Of a DNA stretch of 64,000 nucleotides, positions 22,701 through 30,450 are shown one piece after another. The stretch lies in assembly GCA_001310455.1 (NCBI GenBank), contig BAXG01000008.1, forward strand, positions 88,990-152,989. Direction: 5' to 3'. How positions within the stretch are numbered: position 1 is the stretch's first letter; every line of letters begins with the position of its first letter. The position numbers and the translations under genes are program-made. The stretch comes from Photobacterium sp. JCM 19050 (GTDB lineage Bacteria > Pseudomonadota > Gammaproteobacteria > Enterobacterales > Vibrionaceae). The notes under the pieces were generated by a model. That model had not been told where the DNA came from. It did not search any database and saw only the letters and a list, made by a program, of their open reading frames with translations.

Positions 22701-23021
22701 GCAACCCACGGTACTGCGGTAATCCTTGGTGAAGCCGGTATCAACCCACGCTTGGTAAACAAGGTGCATGAAGGCCGTCCTCACATTCTCGACCGTATCA
22801 AGAACGGTGAGTACACCTACATTGTTAACACCACCGAAGGCCGTCAGGCGATTGAGGATTCCAAGGTCCTTCGCCGTGGTGCGCTGCAGGAAAAAGTGAA
22901 CTATACCACTACGCTGAATGCAGCCTTCGCAACCTGCATGGCTTACTCTGCACTGGATAAGTCAGTGGTCACTTCAGTTCAGGAACTGCATGCCCGCATC
23001 AAGGCGGCTGAGCAAGCCTGA
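19789..23021 (+). CDS. carB: CarB, carbamoyl-phosphate synthase large subunit (one frameshift)
   Basis: The large synthetase subunit: two homologous ATP-grasp halves (carboxyphosphate and carbamoyl-phosphate domains), an oligomerisation domain and a C-terminal MGS-type allosteric domain. Motifs include [23 protein letters not shown] at the start and its repeat [20 protein letters not shown] at the half-way point. The frame breaks at the GG at 20508-20509; restoring one G gives [20 protein letters not shown]. The repaired length of 1077 residues matches E. coli (1073). It starts 16 bp after carA with GGAG upstream, and a terminator follows. Confidence 0.95.
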
Positions 23022-23076
23022 TTGTAAGAAAAACCATAAGGCCGGCGACATAGTACCGGCCACGACAACCTCATTT

Positions 23077-23103
23077 GCCCACCCTCAGCGGTGGGCTTTT
23101 TTC
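23077..23103 (+). terminator. Intrinsic terminator after carAB
   Basis: GCCCACC-CTCAGC-GGTGGGC followed by TTTTTT. Confidence 0.85.
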
Positions 23104-23132
23104 ATCCTGATTGTTTGAATTTGCTTTCTTTC

Positions 23133-23160
23133 TTGCTAACCAAAATTGGAGGCGTAAAAT
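23133..23160 (+). promoter_or_regulatory. Candidate sigma70 promoter of mgtE
   Basis: TTGCTA (23133-23138), a 16-base spacer, and TAAAAT (23155-23160). Transcription would begin near 23167, giving a leader of roughly 310 bases before the mgtE start. Confidence 0.55.
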
Positions 23161-23478
23161 GACGGTGCCATACTGCTGTGGTTAATAACTGGAGTATTTC
23201 ATGAACGATAACGACCATCCTCCGAGTTGTAAGGGAGCTTCGGCACTCTGACGGTCTGTTCATGAAAAGCGCCGTCTGAGTTTCGTCAGGCGGTGGAAAC
23301 TATCCTTCCTCCCCATCTCCCCACAAAATTCGTAAGTCAGTCAATAGACAGCTTGTTCCTCATTGTCTGCGTGATGCCTGTGCGTTTTTGATACAGGCTC
23401 TGCTGACAGCCAAGTTTTATGCGATTTGTCTTTTGACGATGGTCTTTACCGTTTCCTTTGCCAATCGGGAGGTTCGCA
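23161..23478 (+). promoter_or_regulatory. Long structured leader of mgtE, candidate Mg2+-responsive element
   Basis: The leader holds, in order: a 16-codon ORF (23201-23251); two mutually exclusive hairpins sharing one arm, GACGG 23250-23254 with CCGTC 23272-23276, or CCGTCTGA 23272-23279 with TCAGGCGG 23286-23293; and a stretch without any G from 23298 to 23331 that is nearly half C, typical of a Rho utilisation site. A further stem, GCCTGT/ACAGGC, follows near 23380-23400. This resembles the logic of the enterobacterial mgtA leader (mgtL translation, alternative stems, Rho termination), but the sequence is not an obvious homologue, and regulation is inferred. Confidence 0.5.
23201..23251 (+). 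CDS. Possible 16-residue leader peptide upstream of mgtE
   Basis: ATG AAC GAT AAC GAC CAT CCT CCG ... TGA encodes MNDNDHPPSCKGASAL. A good ribosome binding site, GGAG, lies six bases upstream. The N-terminus is acidic and runs into two prolines; in MgtL of E. coli an acidic/proline N-terminus destabilises the ribosome at low Mg2+ and thereby reports Mg2+. The position, 230 bp before a Mg2+ transporter gene and at the head of a structured leader, supports a regulatory rather than enzymatic role. Translation is unproven. Confidence 0.45.
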   Translation: MNDNDHPPSCKGASAL

Positions 23479-24342
23479 ATGGCGGTATTGAACTCACCAG
23501 CTCAGCTGGTAGAAACACACGAAAAAAACGCTGAGATTGAAACAAAAGACGTACTGGCAATGCGCCGTGCATTCCTCACCTATGATGACGACGAAAAAGT
23601 CCGTCTTTTGGTGGTAATGCCAATGTCAGAAGCCATTGCAATCCTTAATACCTGTCCGTTGGCGAAAGTGCGCCGCCTGCTCGACAGGATGATGGAAAAA
23701 GACCATGACGTCCGTTCCCGCCAGTTGGCAACCGGTCTTGGATTGATAAGCTCCGAAGCGGAACCGGACGGTAACTACCTGACAAACGGCGTGTGGGTAC
23801 ACGTTCGAGAGCGTATCGGTTGGATTGTCGGGCTGGCACTGTTAGGTATTGTCTCCGGACTGATAATTTCCCATTACGAAGATACGCTCAGCCAACTTGT
23901 TTTGCTTGCGGTCTACATGCCAGTTATCGCCGCGGCGGGTGGTAACGCCGGTTCACAAGCGGCAACCCTGGTTGTGCGGGCTTTGGCGATGGGGGAGATA
24001 CACCTGACCCAATGGCTTGCTGTGGTATGGAAGGAATTCCGTATTGCACTGGTGATTGCCGTGGCGTTGTCGGTGGTGATCATGGGGCGGGTAGTGTTGT
24101 TCAGCGGGCATCAGATATTGCCTGATGGACTGACAATCTACAGTATTGCGATGGCTATCGGTGTCGCCCTTGTCATTCAGGTGGTGATATCGACAACTAT
24201 CGGTGGCCTGCTACCTATGATTGCCAGGGCCTGTAAATTGGACCCGGCGGTTCTGGTCAGTCCGGTACTGGCGTCGGTTGTCGATATCAGCGGAATGATG
24301 ATTTACTTTATCACCGTCAATGCGATGTTAGGGTTGAGTTGA
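23479..24342 (+). CDS. mgtE: MgtE-family Mg2+ channel lacking CBS domains
   Basis: An inner-membrane Mg2+ (possibly Co2+) channel. The C-terminal five-helix pore domain is clear: LAVYMPVIAAAGGNAGSQAATLVVRALAMGEI and PVLASVVDISGMMIYF, the latter with the conserved pore-region aspartate. The first 100 residues are a reduced N domain (AMRRAFLTYDDDEKVRLLVVMP...), and the two CBS domains that gate typical 450-residue MgtE proteins are missing, giving only 287 residues. ATG 23479 has GGGAGG seven bases upstream. It is preceded by a long leader (23161-23478), which may replace protein-level Mg2+ gating by RNA-level control. Its 3' end overlaps the corrected dacB end by 26 bp. Confidence 0.85.
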   Translation: MAVLNSPAQLVETHEKNAEIETKDVLAMRRAFLTYDDDEKVRLLVVMPMSEAIAILNTCPLAKVRRLLDRMMEKDHDVRSRQLATGLGLISSEAEPDGNYLTNGVWVHVRERIGWIVGLALLGIVSGLIISHYEDTLSQLVLLAVYMPVIAAAGGNAGSQAATLVVRALAMGEIHLTQWLAVVWKEFRIALVIAVALSVVIMGRVVLFSGHQILPDGLTIYSIAMAIGVALVIQVVISTTIGGLLPMIARACKLDPAVLVSPVLASVVDISGMMIYFITVNAMLGLS

Positions 24343-25723
24343 TCACTGCGCGATAAAGCTCACGCTCGAACTGCTCTATGGGGGATGGCACGCCAGTCTG
24401 GCTGTCATCCTCTTTCTTTTCTGGGAAGTAATCACTTACCATCTGAATCACCAGTACATCCTTTCCGGCCTTGGTTTTGACGATGCCGGCGAGGTTATAA
24501 GTACCGTAAAGCGACCCGGATTTGGCCCGTACACGCCTTTCACCGGGTCTTGCCTCAGGCTGTGGCGGTATTTTAATGTGCCATCAACACCGGAAACCGG
24601 CAGTGTTTCCATCAGTCCCAGCTCCGGGTGACGGTAGATGTAGGACACAATTTGCGAAAGTTGGTAAGCACTGACCCGGTTGTTACGGGACAGCCCTGAG
24701 CCATCAACGATCACGGCATTTTTCAGCAAGATTCCGGCTTTATCTTCAAGGATTTTTTTCACCGCTTCACTGCCATTGGTAAAACTGCCTGGTTGGTCAA
24801 AAGTCTGGTGCCCAAGGGTTTTCAGCAGGTTATCCGCAATTAGGTTATCAGAGTCTTTCACCATTTCCCGGATAAGAGCGGGCAGAGTTTTTGACTGATG
24901 TGTTGCCAGAATTCTTCCACCCGGTGCTTTCCCCGTTTTTATTGTTCCAGTCAACTGGATGCCGTTTTTCTCAAGGGTAGAGCGGATGATGTCAGATGCA
25001 AATTTTTCCGGGTTGATAACCGCAAATTTCAACGGGAGCGGCTTTTTTCGGTGAGCAAGGCAACCGGATAATCTGTATGCGTTTCGGTTGTCATAGTAGA
25101 GTTCAAGATCGCAGTGCCGGGCTTTTTGCTGATCTTTAGTTACGGCGGCTGCATCTGTCGAAACACTGATGTCTTGGTAGCTGGGAACATGCACTCGTCA
25201 GTGCCTTACCTTCTTCACTGTATATCGCACCCTGAACACAGTTGTGATCAACGGTTATTGCTGATGACGGTGCGCTGTAGCAAACCCCTAAAATATCCCA
25301 AGGCCAGCCGGGTGCACGCTCATACCCGGTAAAGATGGATGTATCTAGTATGAAGTCACCTTTAATTCGCTTGATGCCACGCCTTTTGAGGTTGGCTATC
25401 AGGTTTTCGAGGTTCGTTCTGGTCAGTGTCGGATCACCGGTAAAGCGAAGAATGGCATCATCCCCCGCGATCTCTAATGTTGTTTGAAACCGAAAGCCAG
25501 AGGGCAACCCCAGGGCCGCAGCAAGAGCAGTCGCCAGTTTTAGTGTGCTGGCCGGCGGAACGAGTCTGTCTGCGTTTTGTCCCGCAATGGGTTGCTCTTT
25601 GTTAATGTCTTCAACAACCAGTGAAAGCTGACTCCCCGCAGGAAGTAATGACTCCACTGAGGTCACCGGGACGGCGAAAGCAGGAACGGCAAAAAGGACA
25701 ATAAGAAAAGTGAGCAGCCGCAT
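24317..25723 (-). CDS. dacB: DacB, penicillin-binding protein 4 (D-alanyl-D-alanine carboxypeptidase/endopeptidase; two frameshifts)
   Basis: A periplasmic class C PBP that trims and cleaves peptidoglycan cross-links. It has a signal peptide (LLTFLIVLFAVPAFA), the SxxK motif in PPASTLKLATALAA, SxN in DGSGLSRNNRVS, and, after correction, the KSG triad in RAKSGSLYGTYNLAG. Two breaks occur: two bases are missing from a CG repeat at 25196-25197 (restored ALTRVHVPSYQD), and one base from the CC at 24536-24537 (restored VKGRVRAKSGSL). The corrected protein is 469 residues and ends at 24317, converging into mgtE by 26 bp. In V. cholerae, as I recall, dacB also adjoins ompU and greA. Confidence 0.9.
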
Positions 25724-25775
25724 AGTGACCTCAATGTTGTAATGTGAGGCTTATTATAACGTCCAGAAACACAAA

Positions 25776-25802
25776 CAAAAACGCCTGCACAAGGCAGGCG
25801 TT
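25776..25802 (-). terminator. Intrinsic terminator of the first porin gene
   Basis: On the minus strand AACGCCTGC-CTTGT-GCAGGCGTT followed by TTTGT. The hairpin is the same as the one after the second porin gene (27225-27250). Confidence 0.85.
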
Positions 25803-25825
25803 AGCGTAAAAAAATTTATGTGGCA

Positions 25826-26825
25826 TCAGAAGTCGTAGCGAAGGCCAGGTGTCCCCAGTCTTCAGCTGCGGCTTCGCTACATCATCTTTATCCAACATAT
25901 TGAAGTTGTAGGATGCGTAAGCACGGAACTTGGTGTTGAAGTAATAAGTAGCATCCACTGCCCATACATCAGCAACATCAACATCAGCCCCTGCACCTTT
26001 TGGATCATCGGTGCCTTTACCGTAGGTTGTAGTAAATACCCACTGGTTCAGATTATAGGCTGCCGCCAGTTCGTATCCATCATAGTCCTCTGTGTCATCG
26101 GTACGATCGCCAGTGGTATAAAGGCCAGCGACATAAAAATCGCCAATGGTGTAGTTGATGGCGGCAATTAGCTGGGTATCGTCTTCAAGTGTTTGATAAG
26201 ACTGAGCGGCATAGCCCAAGCCTAAGCCCAATCCGACAGGAAGGTTATAAGTCGCTCCTATGGAATAACCTTCGTTTTCATACTTTTGGATTTGGTTTAA
26301 AACCGATCTAGAGTTGGCAAAACTATAGTTGGCTTTAACGGTAAGGTCGTTAAACTCACCTTTGTAATAAAGGTTGTTGTCTACCCTGTCGGCAACTGCA
26401 AGTTTGGCGGAGGCGGCTGCACCGTCATACGCCATAATATCGGTAAAGTCAGTGATCATGCCTAATGAGCCGTCAGCTCGCCCGTAACCAACCTCGCCGA
26501 AATCTCCACCCACACCAGCATAAGCGTATCGAGTTTCGACGGTACTCGAGTTGGATGTTCGCTTGACCCTTCCATTTGTTGAACTATCGAGCTGAGCTTC
26601 GTAGTAACCAACACCGTAGAGGTCTGGCGTTAATTGAGATTGCCCCATAAACCCAATACGTGCCCGGGACTGATCGTCAACCTCACCATCACGAATTTGA
26701 GCGACCGCTTCGACACGACCGTTAATTGAAATTGCGGAGTTAGCATCTGAGTAAATTTCAGCTGCAGAGACGGAAGCTGATGCGGCGACAGACGCAACAG
26801 CCAGTGCGATAATTGATTTGTTCAT
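25826..26825 (-). CDS. Outer-membrane general porin, OmpU-like, first copy (two frameshifts at the 3' end)
   Basis: A 16-stranded trimeric porin of the Gram-negative porin family. The signal peptide (IIALAVASVAASASVSAAE) is followed by EIYSDANSAISINGRVEAVAQIRDGEVDDQSRARIGFMGQSQL and a run of alternating beta-strand segments. The last strand is broken by two missing bases at 25845-25846 (CC) and 25848-25849 (GG); restored, the protein ends LGLRYDF with the C-terminal phenylalanine needed for BAM recognition, for 333 residues and a stop at 25826. It is a paralogue of the next gene, with near-identical signal peptide, internal motifs such as GYGRADGSLGMITDFTDIM, and terminator. ToxR-type regulation is possible but not shown. 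Confidence 0.88.
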
Positions 26826-27224
26826 TGCTTTTCCTCTCTATGGAGTTATATATCCGTTTAGTTTTATGAACTGCACTGAACATCCTTTTCTACTTTTACC
26901 CCTCTACTACACCGTGTTTCATCCGGTGCTTACCGCCTGAGAGAGGCAAACGTAACCAAATCATCCTTGGGCGAGAGTTATTGCTTGTTTTGCTCCTTTT
27001 GGGTGTGAGAGTGAATTTCTGATATTCGTTATAAGTGATTTGTTTCTCTATGCTTGCTTGATGTGAGCAAAGTATCACACGCAACTGGTCACTTTTTTGT
27101 TGCATTTATTGGACAAAAAGCGATCAACTTATGCCTGTTGAAATTGAGGGCGTAACGTTTTGAAAAGAGGGCGATTTGGATGGATTTAAATCAGAGTGAG
27201 ATAATTTAGAGGGATTTTATATAC
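26826..27224. promoter_or_regulatory. Upstream region of the first porin gene
   Basis: About 400 bases between the two porin genes, holding the leftward promoter and leader of the first copy. A ribosome binding site GAGAGG lies just before its start. The region is AT-rich near 27100-27220; no ORF, RNA gene or clear operator could be supported by eye. Confidence 0.4.
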
Positions 27225-27250
27225 AAAAACGCCTGCACAAGGCAGGCGTT
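27225..27250 (-). terminator. Intrinsic terminator of the second porin gene
   Basis: Minus-strand hairpin AACGCCTGC/GCAGGCGTT followed by TTTGTAT, the same stem and loop as at 25776-25802. Confidence 0.85.
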
Positions 27251-27275
27251 TTCAGGCAATGATAGCGAACGGCTA

Positions 27276-28316
27276 TTAGAAGTCGTAACGCAGGCCAACC
27301 ATTGCTGAGTCTTCTGCTTTAGAAGCTTGATTTGCTGCGTAGTCAGACTTACTCATCAGGTTGAAGTTGTAGCCTGCGTATGCGCGGAACTTGTTGTTGA
27401 AGAAGTAAGTTGCATCAACGCCGACAGCTTCGCTAGTGTCCATTGAATCGAATGAACCCTTACCGTATGTAGTGGTGAATACCCACTGGTTCAGGTTGTA
27501 AGCTGCTGCCAGTTCGTAGCCTTGGTAGTTGTGACGGCCAAGGTCTTTAATTTTGTCGTTGGTATCATCTACTGCCGCAGGATTACGGTTGCCGTTGGTG
27601 TACAGGCCTGCAAAGTACAGATCACCAATGGTGTAGTTTACCGCAGCCATCATCTGGTTGTTGTCTTTGTGTTGGTCAGCTTGTGATTGAGCCCAACCCA
27701 GACCAAAGCCCAGACCCATTTCGGTGTTGTACACTGCGCCCAGAGAGTAGCCAGCGTTGTCTGCTTCTGGAAGACCTTTTACACCCTTGCTGTTTTCAGT
27801 AGCGTTATTGTCAAAGCTGTAGTTAGCTTTAACAGTCAGGCCACCGAAAGTGCCTTTGTAGTACATGTTGTTGTCAACACGGTCCGCTACAGTCAGCTTG
27901 TTAGAAGCAACAGCGCCGTAAGTAGACATGATATCAGTGAAGTCAGTGATCATGCCCATTGAGCCGTCAGCACGACCGTAACCTACTTCACCGTAGTTGC
28001 CGCCGATACCGGCATAAGCGTAACGGGTTTTCAGGTTGTTTTCTTGGTCTGATGCTTTGTCTGATACGTTGTTGTTAGACAGTTCGAATTCTGCATAACC
28101 TACACCGTACAGGCCTTCAGTCAGTTGAGACTGACCCATAACGCCAAGACGCGCGCGAGAAATGTCATTTACGTCGCCATCGTGGGCTTCACCACGAGCT
28201 TCCATACGGCCCTGCAGAGAGATAGCAGAGTTGTTGTCAGAGTAGATTTCTGCAGCAGATACAGAGGCAGAAGCGGCGAAGCCAGCTACAGCCAGAGCAA
28301 TCAGTTTTTTGTTCAT
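27276..28316 (-). CDS. ompU: Outer-membrane general porin at the ompU locus
   Basis: A complete porin of 346 residues with signal peptide (LIALAVAGFAASASVSAAE) and C-terminal VGLRYDF. Repeated beta-strand motifs and the loop 3 region (GYGRADGSMGMITDFTDIMSTYG) are typical of OmpU/OmpL/OmpH porins, which let small hydrophilic solutes cross the outer membrane. It lies immediately upstream of and divergent from greA, the position I recall for ompU in V. cholerae, which is the reason for the symbol; orthology among OmpU, OmpL and OmpH cannot be decided here. The next gene is a tandem paralogue. Confidence 0.8.
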   Translation of the reverse strand: MNKKLIALAVAGFAASASVSAAEIYSDNNSAISLQGRMEARGEAHDGDVNDISRARLGVMGQSQLTEGLYGVGYAEFELSNNNVSDKASDQENNLKTRYAYAGIGGNYGEVGYGRADGSMGMITDFTDIMSTYGAVASNKLTVADRVDNNMYYKGTFGGLTVKANYSFDNNATENSKGVKGLPEADNAGYSLGAVYNTEMGLGFGLGWAQSQADQHKDNNQMMAAVNYTIGDLYFAGLYTNGNRNPAAVDDTNDKIKDLGRHNYQGYELAAAYNLNQWVFTTTYGKGSFDSMDTSEAVGVDATYFFNNKFRAYAGYNFNLMSKSDYAANQASKAEDSAMVGLRYDF

Positions 28317-28827
28317 TGCGAGTGTCCTTTTCTATTTTTTTGCGTGTCGCATCTTGGTTTTAGGTGATGCGTTGCTTTGTTTGTAATCCCGCCCACTAAT
28401 GCTCCGTTAGTAAAACAATCAAAAAATATATTTTGAACAATGTTTTTTATATCTTGTTTTTGGTGGAAATATTCGCAAAACCAATAAGATGTCTCGATAA
28501 TGATATTTTGATCGCAATTATTAACATTTATCTTTTTTTAGATTCACTCTTGATGTGATCGGTCTAACGCATTGTTCTTTTAGGTGACTAAGATCACGCT
28601 TTTAGGTTTTTGAAAATTACCTGGCGCGAAGCGAATTTGCATGTTGTAACTTGTCAAGATTGTGCTTCATATTGCGCTGGAGGGTTAAAATCAAGGTGAC
28701 CTTACCGGGCTCTTTGATTACACTGACACGACAATTAAATGAAACCGCCGCGCTGTAGCATCGCTTGGCAGCGTGGCTTTGTTTTTGCCAAAATCATCCG
28801 GTTTTGGAAAAAGAGGTAATGGTATCT
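28317..28827. promoter_or_regulatory. Intergenic region between divergent porin and greA
   Basis: About 510 bases containing the leftward porin promoter and leader (AT-rich, 28380-28560) and the rightward greA promoter. TTGTCA at 28651-28656 could be a greA -35 box. A small hairpin CCAAAA/TTTTGG at 28789-28806 sits just before the greA ribosome binding site AGAGG. E. coli greA has a regulatory leader transcript (GraL); nothing equivalent can be proved here. Confidence 0.4.
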
Positions 28828-29301
28828 ATGGAAAAAGTGCCAATGACTGTTCGCGGTGAACAGCTGCTTCGTGAAGAACTAGAGCGCCTGATGAAACGAC
28901 GCCCACTGATTTCGAAGGCGATTGCAGAGGCGCGTGAACTGGGCGACCTGAAAGAGAACGCGGAGTACCATGCTGCGCGCGAAGAGCAGGGCCTGGTGGA
29001 AGCCATGATCCGTGACATCGAATATAAGTTGTCAGTTGCTCAGGTTATTGACGTAACCAAGTTGCCAAACAATGGCAAAATTATTTTCGGCGCCACTGTC
29101 TCTCTGATTGATGTCGATACTGATGCAGAGGTCTCATACCGCATCGTTGGTGATGATGAAGCCGACATCAAACAGAACCTGATTTCTGTCAACTCGCCAA
29201 TTGCGCGTGGTCTGATCGGTAAAGAAGAGGGTGAGGAAGTCCGCATCGAAACACCGGGCGGTCTGAAGACCTTCGAAGTAGACGCGGTTGAATACGTCTA
29301 A
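28828..29301 (+). CDS. greA: GreA, transcript cleavage factor
   Basis: GreA rescues backtracked RNA polymerase by stimulating cleavage of the nascent RNA. The N-terminal coiled coil ends in the acidic tip [21 protein letters not shown], whose D and E enter the polymerase secondary channel. The C-terminal globular domain contains [35 protein letters not shown] 28828 ([14 protein letters not shown]) matches the family start; earlier in-frame codons are rejected. 157 residues. Confidence 0.96.
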   Translation: MEKVPMTVRGEQLLREELERLMKRRPLISKAIAEARELGDLKENAEYHAAREEQGLVEAMIRDIEYKLSVAQVIDVTKLPNNGKIIFGATVSLIDVDTDAEVSYRIVGDDEADIKQNLISVNSPIARGLIGKEEGEEVRIETPGGLKTFEVDAVEYV

Positions 29302-29324
29302 AAAATATTGTTACGAACAGTGAC

Positions 29325-29351
29325 AAAAAAGGCCGCGAAAGCGGCCTTTTT
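29325..29351. terminator. Bidirectional terminator between greA and yhbY
   Basis: A6, GGCCGC-GAAA-GCGGCC, T5. A GNRA-type loop and runs on both sides suit the two convergent genes. Confidence 0.9.
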
Positions 29352-29371
29352 GATGGATATCGAACCGGAGC

Positions 29372-29668
29372 TTACTTGCGTGGCAGTTCGATTTTTCGAT
29401 CTTCGCTTGGACGGTAGATAACCAGCGTTTTGCCAATTACCTGCACTTTTTCTGACTTGGTTTCGCGAACAATCGCGTCGGCAATCAGGTTCTTAGTGTC
29501 ACGGTCTTCGGAAGCAATCTTCACTTTGATCAGCTCATGGTGAGACAGTGCTGATTCAATTTCAGCCACAACCGCTTCGGTCAGGCCGTTAGAGCCGGTC
29601 AGTACGACAGGCTTGAGCGAATGGGCGAGTCCTTTAAGATATTGCTTCTGTTTGGTGCTGAGGTTCAT
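29372..29668 (-). CDS. yhbY: YhbY, CRS1/YhbY-domain RNA-binding protein
   Basis: A 98-residue KH-like protein associated with pre-50S ribosomal particles. The family start MNLSTKQKQYLKGLAHSLKPVVLTGSNGLTEAV, including the GxxG-like loop, and the end GKTLVIYRPSEDRKIELPR are clear. It is transcribed divergently from rlmE, the conserved arrangement in gammaproteobacteria. Confidence 0.94.
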   Translation of the reverse strand: MNLSTKQKQYLKGLAHSLKPVVLTGSNGLTEAVVAEIESALSHHELIKVKIASEDRDTKNLIADAIVRETKSEKVQVIGKTLVIYRPSEDRKIELPRK

Positions 29669-29778
29669 ATTGACTCGATTACCTGTTCAATAGGGGTTGA
29701 AAACGTGCCATTCTAACGCCATCTAATGATGAACACTATCCGCATTAATCGCAACACACTTGCGGGATTAGGTACTGC

Positions 29779-30408
29779 ATGAGTAAACAAAAGCATTCCG
29801 CCAGTTCAGGTCGCTGGCTGAAAGAGCATTTCGATGATAAATATGTGCTTGAAGCACAAAAGAAAGGCTACCGTTCGCGGGCCTTTTTCAAGATTCAGGA
29901 AATCCAGGAAAAAGATAAACTCATTAAACCGGGCATGACAGTGGTAGACCTCGGAGCAGCCCCTGGTGGCTGGTCTCAGTATGCCGCAGAGTTGGTAGGG
30001 AATGATGGCCAGGTGATCGCCTGTGACATTTTACCTATGGATTCGCTGCCCGGCGTGGCTTTCCTTCAAGGGGATTTTCGTGAAGAAGCGGTACTGAATG
30101 CACTGCTTGACCGTATCCAACCGGATATGGTGGACGTAGTTATGTCAGATATGGCGCCGAACATGAGCGGCAATCTGGCTGCAGATCAGCCTAGAGCTAT
30201 GTATCTTGTTGAACTAGCATTAGATATGTGCCGTGAAGTTTTAGCGCCCGATGGTGCATTTGTCGTGAAAGTGTTCCAGGGAGAAGGCTTTGATCAGTAT
30301 CTCGCAGAAGTGCGTAGAATGTTTAAGGCCGTCAAAATTCGTAAACCGGATTCATCCCGAGCGCGCTCCCGTGAGGTCTATATTGTAGCGACCGGCTACA
30401 AAGTATAG
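29779..30408 (+). CDS. rlmE: RlmE (FtsJ/RrmJ), 23S rRNA 2'-O-methyltransferase
   Basis: RlmE methylates the ribose of U2552 in 23S rRNA, a late step in 50S assembly. The SAM motif [17 protein letters not shown] is present, with the catalytic K-D-K-E set: the lysine in [11 protein letters not shown], the aspartate in [11 protein letters not shown], the lysine in [11 protein letters not shown] and the glutamate in RSREVYIV. 209 residues, as in E. coli. ftsH follows 42 bp later, and the two are co-transcribed in E. coli. Confidence 0.96.
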   Translation: MSKQKHSASSGRWLKEHFDDKYVLEAQKKGYRSRAFFKIQEIQEKDKLIKPGMTVVDLGAAPGGWSQYAAELVGNDGQVIACDILPMDSLPGVAFLQGDFREEAVLNALLDRIQPDMVDVVMSDMAPNMSGNLAADQPRAMYLVELALDMCREVLAPDGAFVVKVFQGEGFDQYLAEVRRMFKAVKIRKPDSSRARSREVYIVATGYKV

Positions 30409-30450
30409 TAACCTACCCGTAATTAACTCAGTTATCGCGAGGTTAACCCC

